Counted from the stretch's first letter, positions 23,311-32,084 are shown. The stretch is 32,778 nucleotides of DNA from Nitrospinaceae bacterium (GCA_024644405.1 JAHELC010000019.1:1-32778), one strand, 5' to 3'. Notes: generated from the sequence alone by a model not told the origin. Numbers and translations are program-made.

Positions 23311-24417
23311 ATGCGGAAAATCAAAGTTCTCATCGTGGATGATTCCGTTGTCGTCCGAAAAATGCTGTCCGACACCCTGGATCGGGACCCTGACATTGAA
23401 GTGGTGGGAACCGCGGCGAACGGCAGTATCTGCCTCAAGCAGATCCCTCTGGTCAAACCCGATATCATCTCCCTGGATATCGAAATGCCGGTGATGGATG
23501 GGCTTGAAACTCTGGAGAAGATTCGGGAGGAGTGGCCGGACCTTCCGGTCATCATGTTCAGCACCCTGACCCATAGCGGTGCCACCGCCACGCTGGACGC
23601 TCTCGCCAAAGGGGCGACCGATTACGTGACCAAACCCTCCGGGGTGACCGGCTTGAATCAGGGGATTGAGCGAATCAAAAACGAGCTGGTCCTGAAAATC
23701 AAAGCCCTGTGCAGTGAGTCCGCGGGGCTGGAGATACCCAACAATCTCCCCAAACCCAAACCGCTCGTCACTCAACCCGAAGTGCCGAAGAAAACGAAAG
23801 GGCCTAAATCGCTCCTCCGGGCGGATGTGGTCGCAATCGGTGTATCCACAGGCGGGCCGAATGCTTTGGCGGCCCTGATACCGTCTTTTTCTGCCAATTT
23901 CCCGGTCCCCATCGTAATCGTTCAGCATATGCCGCCCTTTTTCACCAAACTGCTTGCCGACCGGCTGAACTCGGAAACGGAGCTAACTGTACAGGAATGC
24001 AAAAACGGAAGTGTTCTTCAACCCGGCCACGTCTACATTGCACCCGGTGATCACCACATGGTGGTCCAACAACATAAAGACGATGTGGTGGCCCTTCTCA
24101 ACCAGAGCCCATACGAGAACTTTTGCCGTCCGGCGGTCGATGTTCTGTTCCGCTCGGTGGCCGAAGTTTACGGTCAAAATGCTCTAGCGATCGTTTTGAC
24201 CGGCATGGGACAAGATGGAACCGAGGGATGTCAACACATCCAGGATTGTGGAGGACAGGTCATCGTTCAGGATGAGGTTTCAAGCGTGGTCTGGGGAATG
24301 CCCGGATTCGTGGTGAAAAGGAGACTGGCAGACGAAATTCTGCCTTTGGATCAAATTGCTGAGGAAATTATTCAGAAAAGTCGCACCGGTCGTCCGCCCA
24401 CTCTGGCCGCCGGTTGA
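23311..24417 (+). CDS. cheB: chemotaxis methylesterase/deamidase CheB
   Basis: 368 residues. Receiver domain (1-125) with acidic pair D10-D11, phosphorylation site D56 (SLDIEMPVMDG) and K108. A linker (135-168) leads to the methylesterase domain with catalytic triad S179 (GVSTGGP), H206 (QHMPPFFT) and D302 (GMGQDG). It removes methyl groups from glutamates of chemoreceptors, and phosphorylation of D56 relieves inhibition. The length is normal. Upstream TTGACA (near 23257) has no good -10, so the promoter is unclear. No cheR, cheA or receptor lies nearby; a CheY-like gene converges on it. Confidence 0.95.
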   Translation: MRKIKVLIVDDSVVVRKMLSDTLDRDPDIEVVGTAANGSICLKQIPLVKPDIISLDIEMPVMDGLETLEKIREEWPDLPVIMFSTLTHSGATATLDALAKGATDYVTKPSGVTGLNQGIERIKNELVLKIKALCSESAGLEIPNNLPKPKPLVTQPEVPKKTKGPKSLLRADVVAIGVSTGGPNALAALIPSFSANFPVPIVIVQHMPPFFTKLLADRLNSETELTVQECKNGSVLQPGHVYIAPGDHHMVVQQHKDDVVALLNQSPYENFCRPAVDVLFRSVAEVYGQNALAIVLTGMGQDGTEGCQHIQDCGGQVIVQDEVSSVVWGMPGFVVKRRLADEILPLDQIAEEIIQKSRTGRPPTLAAG

Positions 24418-24433
24418 AGGGAGGAATACTATT

Positions 24434-24820
24434 TCAACTGGGGAAAATCTCTTTAATCTTTTCTTCCAACTGAGACGCATTAAAGGGTTTGACAATGTAC
24501 TGATTCACACCCGCCTGAACCGCCTCCATGATTTTTTCCCGGTCGGCTTCGGAGGTGACCATCAGAAAAGGAAGTTCTTTCAGGTCCCCATCGGACCGAA
24601 CGGCTTTCAAAAGATCGATTCCAGTCATTTTCGGCATATTCCAATCCGAGACCACCAGGTCGACTCCGTTCTCGCTGATTTTTTTCAAAGCCTGCTCTCC
24701 ATCTTCCGCATCCAACAAATTGGTATGCTCAAAACCCAGTTGCTTCAAATTATTCTTGATAATCTGGCGCATCACAGAAGAGTCATCGACCACCATCACT
24801 TTTTTGGTTTCGTAACCCAT
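24434..24820 (-). CDS. CheY-like single-domain response regulator
   Basis: 128 residues, receiver domain only. Acidic pair D12-D13, phosphorylation site D59 (VSDWNMPKMTG), T89 (LMVTSEA) and K111 (IVKPF) are all present. The DWNMP and KELPFLMVTSEA segments are close to chemotaxis CheY, which binds the flagellar motor. GGAAG precedes the ATG. It is convergent with cheB, with only 16 bases between the stop codons and no visible terminator. A role in motility is likely, but another single-domain output cannot be excluded. Confidence 0.88.
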   Translation of the reverse strand: MGYETKKVMVVDDSSVMRQIIKNNLKQLGFEHTNLLDAEDGEQALKKISENGVDLVVSDWNMPKMTGIDLLKAVRSDGDLKELPFLMVTSEADREKIMEAVQAGVNQYIVKPFNASQLEEKIKEIFPS

Positions 24821-25038
24821 AACTTCCTTTCCTTATCCAATGGGAACTGCAGCGGTTAATCAAACTGGTGCGGAACATTTCAAGAAAAACCGGTTGCTCT
24901 CTGGAAGAATCAACCCAACACCATATAAATTAAATAAACTGTCTATGTAAAAGAGTCAAGTAAAAGCACCCTTTTTTAGGGAAGCCTATCATTTAATTAT
25001 AAGGGAATTTTTCAGGGATTACCAAAAAATTGCTGAAT

Positions 25039-26130
25039 TTAAACCAGTTGGGGGGTTTCGTACAGGGTATCCCGCTCCATGGGGGTCCGCCCCGCTTCCC
25101 GGATCATGTCGACGATGGTTTGCCGGTGGAATATCTGGTCGGTGCTGGCCCCGGCGGCATGAATGATCTTCTCCTCCACCACCGTGCCGTCCATATCATC
25201 CACTCCCATGGCGAGCGACAATTGCGCGATCTTCGGGGTGATCATAATCCAGAACGCCTTGACGTGGGGGAAATTGTCCAGCATCAAACGCGAAACCGCC
25301 AGCGCTCGTAAATCCAACTGGCCGCTGGTAGAAGGCAAAAACTCCAGCGGTGTGTTTTCAGGATGAAAAGACAGCGGGATAAATGTGACAAACCCGCCGG
25401 TGCGGTCCTGCAGTTCCCGGAGACGCACCAGATGATCCACGCGCTCTTCGATGGTTTCCAAATGACCGTACAGCATGGTCGCGTTACTCTTCAGCCCCAC
25501 CTCATGCGCGATTTCGTGCACCTCCAGCCATTCTTCCCCGGTGATTTTGTCGTTGCAGATTTTCTTGCGGCAGCGGCTGGCAAAGATTTCCGCCCCGCCG
25601 CCAGGAATGGAGCCTAAACCCGCTTCACTCAATTCCTGCAAAGTGTCGCGCAGGGGCTTGCCCGCCAGTTCGGCCAGGTAATGCAACTCCACCGCGGTGA
25701 ACGCCTGAATATGTACCGCCGGAAAACGCTCCTTCAATCCCTTCACCATATCCAGATAAATCTCGTAGGGCCAATCCGGATGCAGGCCGCCGACGATGTG
25801 AAACTCGCTGACCTCCCCTCCCCGGTACGCCCCGGCATCCTCAAAAATTTCATCGAGGGATTTTTCGTAGGCGTTGGGGGCATCGGCTTTCACCCCGAAC
25901 GCGCAGAACTGGCAACTGTGAATGCAGATATTGGTGGGGTTGATGTGCCGGTTGTGGATGAAGTAGGCGTTGTTGCCGTTCATCTGCTCCCGGCGCAGAT
26001 TCGCCAGGCGCCCCACCCCGAGCAGATCGGGTGTGTCGAACAGGGTGACCGCGTCCTCAAACGACAGGCGCTCTCCCGCCCGCACCTTGGTCTCCATCGG
26101 CTTCAGTCTGTTGTCCAGATATTCAAACAT
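25039..26130 (-). CDS. mqnE: aminodeoxyfutalosine synthase (radical SAM)
   Basis: 363 residues. Joins the enolpyruvyl product of MqnA to S-adenosylmethionine-derived adenosine in the futalosine route to menaquinone. The radical SAM cluster motif CIHSCQFC is at residues 69-76 (C69, C73, C76), following the NINPTNIC-like segment HINPTNIC. Length and the SIPGGGAEI and HPENTPLEFLPSTSG stretches fit MqnE well. The ATG at 26130 has GAGGA 5 bases upstream; an in-frame TTG at 26142 is less likely. The ribosome binding site overlaps the stop codon of the small upstream gene, with 8 bases between the genes. Third gene of a minus-strand operon with a prenyltransferase. Confidence 0.92.
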   Translation of the reverse strand: MFEYLDNRLKPMETKVRAGERLSFEDAVTLFDTPDLLGVGRLANLRREQMNGNNAYFIHNRHINPTNICIHSCQFCAFGVKADAPNAYEKSLDEIFEDAGAYRGGEVSEFHIVGGLHPDWPYEIYLDMVKGLKERFPAVHIQAFTAVELHYLAELAGKPLRDTLQELSEAGLGSIPGGGAEIFASRCRKKICNDKITGEEWLEVHEIAHEVGLKSNATMLYGHLETIEERVDHLVRLRELQDRTGGFVTFIPLSFHPENTPLEFLPSTSGQLDLRALAVSRLMLDNFPHVKAFWIMITPKIAQLSLAMGVDDMDGTVVEEKIIHAAGASTDQIFHRQTIVDMIREAGRTPMERDTLYETPQLV

Positions 26131-26138
26131 GCGGTTCC

Positions 26139-26369
26139 TCAAATGATTTCAGTAAACGAGAACGATCCCATCAGCCCACTGATGAGGATCAATGACCTCA
26201 TGGGACCGTTCTCGTTGTTCAACATGCCGCGCATTGTACGCTTTTGTTCCGCCCGGCGGTAGACCTTTTTCGAGACCTTCACCTTCATCCGGTACCGCGG
26301 TCCCATCAACTCCTTGGCCACCGGATTTTCCTTAATGATTTCAATTTTCTTACCCATCGTTTTCTTCAT
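26139..26369 (-). CDS. ArfA-like ribosome-rescue factor (candidate)
   Basis: 76 residues, basic. Residues 15-35 match the core of ArfA (which recruits release factor 2 to ribosomes stalled on non-stop mRNA) without gaps: N15, L21, P24, Y26-R27, V30 and K34-K35 coincide with the conserved N.....L..P.(F/Y)R.(R/K)V...KK. A basic segment (VYRRAEQKR) follows, as in ArfA. The C-terminal 18 residues (SLILISGLMGSFSFTEII) are hydrophobic, like ArfA's degradation-prone tail. An mRNA hairpin (26155-26216) lies within codons 52-72. In arfA such a hairpin is cut and yields a truncated, active protein made only when rescue by tmRNA fails. AAAGGA precedes the ATG at 26369. Homology is my reading, not a search result. 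Confidence 0.7.
   Translation of the reverse strand: MKKTMGKKIEIIKENPVAKELMGPRYRMKVKVSKKVYRRAEQKRTMRGMLNNENGPMRSLILISGLMGSFSFTEII
26155..26216 (-). promoter_or_regulatory. hairpin inside the ArfA-like coding sequence
   Basis: Minus strand: AACGAGAACG pairs with CGTTCTCGTT (10 bp), then a G-U pair, then TCCCAT with ATGGGA (6 bp), a near-perfect 17-bp stem. The inner loop can form a smaller stem GAGG/CCTC. It lies 14-75 bases before the stop's first base, so cleavage by an RNase III-type enzyme would remove the stop codon. Only three T follow the stem, so termination is less likely than cleavage. Confidence 0.8.
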
Positions 26370-26383
26370 ATTCAATCCTTTGG

Positions 26384-27238
26384 TTAAATCCAAATACAAT
26401 CGGCTATCACCACACACATCAGGCCGACACTGATGATCCCGTTCACATTAAAAAAAGCAAAGTTGACTTTCGACAGGTCGTCACCCTTCACTAGAGAATG
26501 CTCGTAAATTAACAGTCCCGCCACCGCGATCACCCCTACCCCATAAAGCACTCCCAGGGCCGGATGCCACAACATGCCAAGGAGAAATAATATCATGAGC
26601 CCATGGGCCGCGTAAGCGATTTTCAGGGCGCGGTCGACCCCGAACCGTCTGGGAACCGAATAGACCTTGTTTTGATGGTCGGAATCCACATCGAGGCAGG
26701 AATAGATAATATCGAACCCGGTCAGCCAGAACACCACCGCCGCACCCAGAATGAGCGAAACCAGTGAGATTTCCTCCTTCACCGCCACCCAGGCCCCGAC
26801 CGGTGCGCAGGCCAGGGCGAATCCCAGGTACACGTGCGACCACGACGTGAAGCGTTTGGTGATCGAATAAAAAAACACAATCACCAACGCCACCGGCGAC
26901 AGGCTGAACGCCAGAGGGTTCAGCATGTAACTCGCCAGCACCAACACCGCCGAAGAGAGGACCAGAAAAACTCCATACTGAGCCACCGTCACCTCGCCCG
27001 CCGGCAGGGCCCGGTTCCGGGTGCGCGGATTGCGGGCGTCCAGCTGGGCATCCACGATGCGATTGAACGCCATGGCGGCGTTGCGCGCGCCGAACATCGC
27101 CAACAGGATCAACGCCAGCGTCTCCCAGTCCGGCATTCCTTCCGCCGCCAGGAACGCACTCATCACCGCGAACGGCAGGGCAAACACCGTGTGCTGGATC
27201 TTAATGTCCGAAAATATGATTTTCAATTTTCCCAGCAA
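26384..27238 (-). CDS. mqnP: UbiA-family prenyltransferase of menaquinone synthesis
   Basis: 284 residues, integral membrane protein with about eight spans. Two Asp-rich motifs bind magnesium and prenyl diphosphate: NRIVDAQLDARNPRT and DIIYSCLDVDSDHQ. It should attach the polyprenyl chain to the naphthoate ring. Its operon partner mqnE makes the MqnP type more likely than the ubiquinone UbiA, although UbiA proteins are hard to tell apart. I chose the TTG at 27238, with GGAGAGG 5 bases upstream, which gives MLGKLKIIFSDIKIQHTVFALP, the usual family start; an ATG at 27349 would add 37 residues that look unrelated. 14 bases separate it from the next gene. Confidence 0.85.
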   Translation of the reverse strand: MLGKLKIIFSDIKIQHTVFALPFAVMSAFLAAEGMPDWETLALILLAMFGARNAAMAFNRIVDAQLDARNPRTRNRALPAGEVTVAQYGVFLVLSSAVLVLASYMLNPLAFSLSPVALVIVFFYSITKRFTSWSHVYLGFALACAPVGAWVAVKEEISLVSLILGAAVVFWLTGFDIIYSCLDVDSDHQNKVYSVPRRFGVDRALKIAYAAHGLMILFLLGMLWHPALGVLYGVGVIAVAGLLIYEHSLVKGDDLSKVNFAFFNVNGIISVGLMCVVIADCIWI

Positions 27239-27416
27239 ACGCGCCTCTCCAAATTTTGAGAATATTACTTTTACGTAGCACCCTCCACTTTCTACAGAAA
27301 AATAAATTGGCTCCGGGCCTTGCCCGGTTATTGTACCCCACCCTTCCACTATTATTCCTTTTTAGTGGGCCCGGTTGCCTGTATATTGTTTGGACATTTA
27401 ATCTACAGAGTAGCCC

Positions 27417-29207
27417 ATGCGTAATTTTAAGCGCCTGTCCAAATTACTGATCCCGTACCGAACCGCAATCGTCTGGGGCAGTCTGTTCCTGGTGCTGGTT
27501 TCGGCGATCAACCTGGCGATCCCCCTGTTCGTGAAGCAACTGGTGGATGTGGTCGAGATCAACAAGGACCTCGACGCGCTCAATCAAATGGCGTGGACCA
27601 TCGCCCTGCTGTTCCTTTTGCAGATGCTGTTTTCCACCGCGCACAATTACCTGTACGATATCACCGAGAAGCGCGTCATCACCGACCTCCGGAAAATCAT
27701 CTTCAATCATTTGCAGACTCTGTCGACCAGTTTTTTTGTCAAACGGCGCACCGGCGAAGTCATGTCGCGCATGACCAACGACGTGACGACCATCGAAGGC
27801 GTGATCACCGACGTGCCCGCCACTCTGCTCCAGCAATCGATCCGCCTGGTCGGCGGCATCATCATAGTCATCATCATGAACTGGAAGCTGACTTTCATGA
27901 TTCTGGTGCTGGCTCCGATCATGGTGCTGTTCGCCAAAACGTTTGGCCGGAAACTCAAAAACCTGTCACGGGAAATCCAGGACAAGCTGGCCGTCTCGAC
28001 CACCATCATCGAGGAAAACATCAGCGGCATGCCCCTGGTCAAATCCTTCGTCCGGCAGAAACAGGAAATATCACGGTTTGACGATGCGGTGGAAGACAGT
28101 TTTCAAAGCGCCAGGAAGCGCGTCAAGATCTCCGCGTTCTTCGGTCCGATCATCGGTTTCATCGCCTTCATCACCGCGCTTATTTTATTGTGGTACGGCG
28201 GACGGGAGGTCATCGCCGGTAATCTCAGCCCCGGAGAAATGGTCGCCTTCATACTTTATGCGGCAATAATCGCCGGACCCATGGGCAGTTTCGCGCGGCT
28301 GTACACGCGCATCCAGGAAGGGCTCGGCGCCAGCGAACGCATCTTTGAAATTCTGGATACCCAGCCCGAAGTGCAGGATGCCCCCGACGCGTATCCCATG
28401 CCGGAGATCGTCGGCAAAGTGGAAATCAGAAACCTGCATTTCCATTACCGCAAGGACCAGGAAGTGCTGAAGGGTCTCAATATCAGCATAAATCCTGGGG
28501 AGATGGTGGCGCTGGTGGGTCCCAGCGGTGCCGGCAAAACCACCCTCGTGCAACTGCTGCACCGCTTTTACGATCCGGTATCCGGCGAGATTTTAGTCGA
28601 CGGCAAAAACATCCGCGACGTGCAGATGACGAGCTACTGGCGGCAGATCGGGCTGGTTCCGCAGGAAACTCTTTTGTTCGGTGGCACCATCGAGGAAAAC
28701 ATACGCTTCGCCAAAGAGGGGGCGACACTGCAGGAGATCCAGCAAGCGGCACGCTCAGCCAACGCCCACCCCTTTATCGAGGAATGTCCGGACGGCTACC
28801 AGACCATCGTCGGTGAAAAAGGCATTCGGTTGTCCGCCGGTCAGCGGCAGAGGATCGCCATCGCCCGCGCCATCCTCAAGAATCCGCACCTGCTGATTCT
28901 GGACGAAGCCACCTCGTCACTCGACAACGAGTCGGAGAAACTCATTCAGGAAGCGTTGGAGCGGTTGATGGAAGGCAAAACCAGTTTCGTCATCGCCCAC
29001 CGCCTGTCGACCATCCACAATGCCGACAAGATTCTGGTGATGGACAAGGGGCAGATCGTGGAAACCGGCACGCATCAGGAGCTGATGGACCACAAAGGCC
29101 TCTATCAGTACCTGTACAACCTGAAAGCCCTGCAAATCGAATCGGAGATGGAACCGGTTGAGGAAGGCGCACAATCAAAAATCAATCCTGTGACAAAAAG
29201 ATTTTAG
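27417..29207 (+). CDS. MsbA-like ABC exporter (fused permease-ATPase)
   Basis: 596 residues. Six membrane spans lie in residues 1-310, then the nucleotide-binding domain: Walker A GPSGAGKT (368-375), Q-loop in LVPQETLLF, signature LSAGQRQ (from 472), Walker B LLILDEATSSLD, and the switch histidine in AHRLST. It is a half-transporter that would dimerise to export lipid, lipid A or drugs. The MsbA/lipid branch fits best (SFFVKRRTGEVMSR, LFGGTIEENI), but substrate cannot be assigned. A possible TATATT -10 is at 27382-27387. It is followed 41 bases later by a CDP-alcohol phosphatidyltransferase, which strengthens a lipid link. Confidence 0.88.
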   Translation: MRNFKRLSKLLIPYRTAIVWGSLFLVLVSAINLAIPLFVKQLVDVVEINKDLDALNQMAWTIALLFLLQMLFSTAHNYLYDITEKRVITDLRKIIFNHLQTLSTSFFVKRRTGEVMSRMTNDVTTIEGVITDVPATLLQQSIRLVGGIIIVIIMNWKLTFMILVLAPIMVLFAKTFGRKLKNLSREIQDKLAVSTTIIEENISGMPLVKSFVRQKQEISRFDDAVEDSFQSARKRVKISAFFGPIIGFIAFITALILLWYGGREVIAGNLSPGEMVAFILYAAIIAGPMGSFARLYTRIQEGLGASERIFEILDTQPEVQDAPDAYPMPEIVGKVEIRNLHFHYRKDQEVLKGLNISINPGEMVALVGPSGAGKTTLVQLLHRFYDPVSGEILVDGKNIRDVQMTSYWRQIGLVPQETLLFGGTIEENIRFAKEGATLQEIQQAARSANAHPFIEECPDGYQTIVGEKGIRLSAGQRQRIAIARAILKNPHLLILDEATSSLDNESEKLIQEALERLMEGKTSFVIAHRLSTIHNADKILVMDKGQIVETGTHQELMDHKGLYQYLYNLKALQIESEMEPVEEGAQSKINPVTKRF

Positions 29208-29248
29208 ACCCCAACAAAAATGAAACCCATTTCAATGCAAAACCCATC

Positions 29249-29899
29249 ATGACTGAATCCATTCAACCTGAACATGAAACAGGCAAAGAGGTGCCGCCTC
29301 CCAAAACCTATGTCCACTATGCCGGCCGCTGGCTCATCCGGCCGCTGGTCAACACTCCGGTGACACCGAACCACTTGACGACCTTGCGTCTGTTGTCGGG
29401 TATCGCCGCCGCATGGGCGTTTGCGATGGGAGATTATTTCTGGACGGTCTGGGGAGGAGTGCTGTTCGCGATATCAGCCTTGCTGGATCGCGCCGACGGT
29501 GAGTTGGCTAAGCTGAGCGGCAAAAGTTCGAACTGGGGACACTGGTACGATTTGTACTGCGATGCCGTGGTCAACGTCGTGTTGTTCATCGGCATTGGCA
29601 TCGGCCTGACCGAAAGCGTGCTAGGTCACTGGGCATGGAAGATGGGCGTGCTGTCAGGACTCTCCATTGCGTTGACCTTCTGGATCGTGTTCCGCCTTCA
29701 TGAAAGCGGCAGTCATCCCAGCGAAGCCTTCAATTATCCCGATGGAATCGATCTTGATGACTCCCTGTTTCTGGTGTGCATTTTTGCCTGGTTTGATGGC
29801 ATGTTCTACCTGTTGATCGCCGCCTCTGTGTGCGCACCTGCATTTCTGATATTCGCCCTGTGGCAATATTTCACTCTCAAAACACCATCAGAAAATTAG
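29249..29899 (+). CDS. CDP-alcohol phosphatidyltransferase family protein
   Basis: 216 residues, membrane protein with about six spans. The family motif D80-x2-D83-G84-x2-A87-(R)-x8-G97-x3-D101-x3-D105 is complete except that the AR arginine is a lysine (K88). All four metal-binding aspartates are present, so it should still transfer a phosphatidyl or similar group from a CDP-alcohol, forming phospholipids or related compounds; the acceptor is unknown. It lies downstream of the ABC exporter and its last four bases overlap the convergent HpnA-like gene. Confidence 0.83.
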   Translation: MTESIQPEHETGKEVPPPKTYVHYAGRWLIRPLVNTPVTPNHLTTLRLLSGIAAAWAFAMGDYFWTVWGGVLFAISALLDRADGELAKLSGKSSNWGHWYDLYCDAVVNVVLFIGIGIGLTESVLGHWAWKMGVLSGLSIALTFWIVFRLHESGSHPSEAFNYPDGIDLDDSLFLVCIFAWFDGMFYLLIAASVCAPAFLIFALWQYFTLKTPSEN

Positions 29900-30879
29900 A
29901 GCCATCCCTGTGTCCGGTACCAGGCGACGGCATCGCGTGCGGATTCGAGTATCGGACGCGGATGAAGCCCGAGTTCTTTCAGGCTGGCCGAGGGATCGAA
30001 AAACATGTTGCGGCGGGTCAGGCGCACCCCGGTGAGGGTCGCCATTGGCATCTTGCCGCTGACGCAGTCGGCCCACAGTTCACTGAACCACGCAACCGCC
30101 AGCGCGAGCGCATAAGGCACCTTCCAGCGCGGCACGGGTTGTCCGGTTTCCTCTCCCAGAATGAGCAACCATTCCGAAAGGCGGATGTTTTCGCCCCCCA
30201 GAAGATATCGGATGCCGGTCCTCCCCTTCTGCATCGCCAGAATCATACCCGTCGCCACATCCCGGGCATCGACGAGATTGAACCGGCAATCCAGATAGGC
30301 CGGCAGTTCCCCTTTGCAGAAGGCCACCGACATGCGCGTCGGCGGAGTCATTCCCCGATCGCCGGGCCCGACCGGCAGAGTGGGACTGACAATAATGATG
30401 GGCGCGCCTTCCTCCACCATGCGGAAGACCTCCTCCTCAGCGCGAAACTTGCTGAGACAATACGGGCCCAGCATGTCGCTGGCCTGGAGACGCAGGTTTT
30501 CCACCGCGCCGCCCTTGGAATCCGGAGATGTGAGGATGCTCTCGGTGCTGGTGTACAAAATCCGTTTGGCCCCGTGGTCGAGGGCGGCACGCATCACGTG
30601 GACGGTGCCGAGACGGTTGATGCGATCGAATTCTTCCCGGTCGCGTCTCCATAAATTAGCATCGGCGGCGAGGTGGTAAACATAGTCGCAACCGCGCGCC
30701 GCTTCCCGGACCGCCGGCTCATCGCGAATGTCGGCACTCACCATCTCGATCCGGTCCAGCGGCAGATGATCGACCTTCGCCCCGGGCCGTTCCAGAACCC
30801 GAACGGGGTGACCGGCATCCAGCAGCTGCGCCACCAGATGAGAACCCAGGAAACCGGCGCCGCCGGTGACCAGGATCAA
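29896..30879 (-). CDS. NAD(P)-dependent epimerase/reductase, HpnA-like
   Basis: 327 residues, extended short-chain dehydrogenase. N-terminal Rossmann motif TGGAGFLGS, catalytic YCLSK (Tyr and Lys), and segments close to hopanoid-associated sugar epimerase HpnA: YHLAADANLW (HVAADYRLW in HpnA) and SPTLPVGPGDRGMTPPTRM. Likely acts on a nucleotide sugar or a related substrate in lipid synthesis; no hopanoid genes are in view, so this is a family match only. The start ATG overlaps the stop of the upstream gene by 4 bases (ATGA type), showing translational coupling. Confidence 0.85.
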   Translation of the reverse strand: MILVTGGAGFLGSHLVAQLLDAGHPVRVLERPGAKVDHLPLDRIEMVSADIRDEPAVREAARGCDYVYHLAADANLWRRDREEFDRINRLGTVHVMRAALDHGAKRILYTSTESILTSPDSKGGAVENLRLQASDMLGPYCLSKFRAEEEVFRMVEEGAPIIIVSPTLPVGPGDRGMTPPTRMSVAFCKGELPAYLDCRFNLVDARDVATGMILAMQKGRTGIRYLLGGENIRLSEWLLILGEETGQPVPRWKVPYALALAVAWFSELWADCVSGKMPMATLTGVRLTRRNMFFDPSASLKELGLHPRPILESARDAVAWYRTQGWL

Positions 30880-31892
30880 GACAGCACTCCTTCCGGCAAA
30901 TGGTCCGCCAGATACCGCAAATGTTCGCGCTGGGGTTTCAGACCTTCATGGGTCACCTTCTCCACAAGATCAAACGCGGCCCGGTTGAGTGGGCAGGGAA
31001 AGTCTCCCGCGAGTCGGATGAGATGACCGTTGTAGGCCTCGATTTCCGTGCGCCCGATGGGAATATCCGGCGCCATCGAACAATAGGTGCCGCGCAGGGA
31101 AGGACGAAAGAACATCGCCATAAAGGTGGGTAATCCGGGGGTGCGCAGAATCCAGGAGACCGTATCGGGATGAAACGGCCCGATGCGGGCCAGGGGGATT
31201 TTGGCATGCTGGAGGATCGCGTAATTTTCACGCAGAATCCCAAAAAAGAGTTTCTTGGCCAGCCCGTCGGTCAACAACTCCCCGTTGTCCACCCCGGCCG
31301 CCGCCGCCAGGGGCGAGATGGCGGCGTTGTACATGAGCTTGGTCGCTTTGTAAGGCCGGACGTCTTCCACAAATTCGACGGGAAACAATTTAGATTTCCC
31401 CAGCGCGGTGGCCAGGGATGCCAGTTCGGCCCGCTCGTCGGGAGTGATGGATCGGCGTCCCCCGATATGCAGGCTACCCGGCCGGGTGATCCGCGTGACG
31501 GGACGATCGGGTTCGCATTCCGAGACAAAAGAGGCAATCCCTTCGCCGGCATGATGGCGTCGTTCCAGTTCCGGATCAAAACCGTTCTGCACCGGCACCA
31601 GGAAGGTATCGTCCGGCAAACGGGCCAGCACTGCCGGATTGTCGTAGGTTTTGGTGCAGAGCAGGACGAAACCCTCCTCCGGCGGAGTCCAGTCGTCAAA
31701 CGCTAAAAACGGGACCGGTTGGGTTCCCCGTCCGACCACCGTGACGCCATCCTTTTGGCCCGCCGCAAGCTTGCCAGGGAGTGCCTCCACCAGGATCACG
31801 GAATACCCCTCCTGCGCCAGGCCCCAGGCCAGCACGGCGCCAATACCCCCGGCACCCAGGATATGAATCGGTTTGTTGATCAAGTCGGGCAT
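30876..31892 (-). CDS. ketopantoate reductase (ApbA/PanE) family protein
   Basis: 338 residues. N-terminal Rossmann motif HILGAGGIGAVLAWGLAQEG, then LCTKTYD and PVQNGF, where PanE has a VK..Q-type segment and LQNG. The C-terminal helical domain holds YKATKLMYNAAISPLAA, the usual site of the catalytic lysine and Asn, and the E-A-Y-N-G segment. True PanE makes pantoate for CoA. The divergence and coupling to an HpnA-like reductase suggest another 2-keto acid or a lipid precursor. The start follows no clear ribosome binding site. First gene of a two-gene operon. Confidence 0.82.
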   Translation of the reverse strand: MPDLINKPIHILGAGGIGAVLAWGLAQEGYSVILVEALPGKLAAGQKDGVTVVGRGTQPVPFLAFDDWTPPEEGFVLLCTKTYDNPAVLARLPDDTFLVPVQNGFDPELERRHHAGEGIASFVSECEPDRPVTRITRPGSLHIGGRRSITPDERAELASLATALGKSKLFPVEFVEDVRPYKATKLMYNAAISPLAAAAGVDNGELLTDGLAKKLFFGILRENYAILQHAKIPLARIGPFHPDTVSWILRTPGLPTFMAMFFRPSLRGTYCSMAPDIPIGRTEIEAYNGHLIRLAGDFPCPLNRAAFDLVEKVTHEGLKPQREHLRYLADHLPEGVLS

Positions 31893-32084
31893 CTACAGGA
31901 AAGCGGGAAAGGGTTCAACATACCAAGCATACCTGAATAACGATAATGGGATTTCAAAGGAAAAGCCAGTAGAGAATGCAGATTTATGGACCCCTGCCCG
32001 GGTCGGGGCAAACCACTGATATTGCAGTGCCAATCCTGCCCGGCGCAGGCCCCTACTTTTTTTTCAAAAATCCTTAAAAAACCC

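Noticed and set aside
26384-27349. UbiA start at 27349
   Set aside because: The added 37 residues look unrelated to the family, while TTG at 27238 has GGAGAGG at ideal distance.
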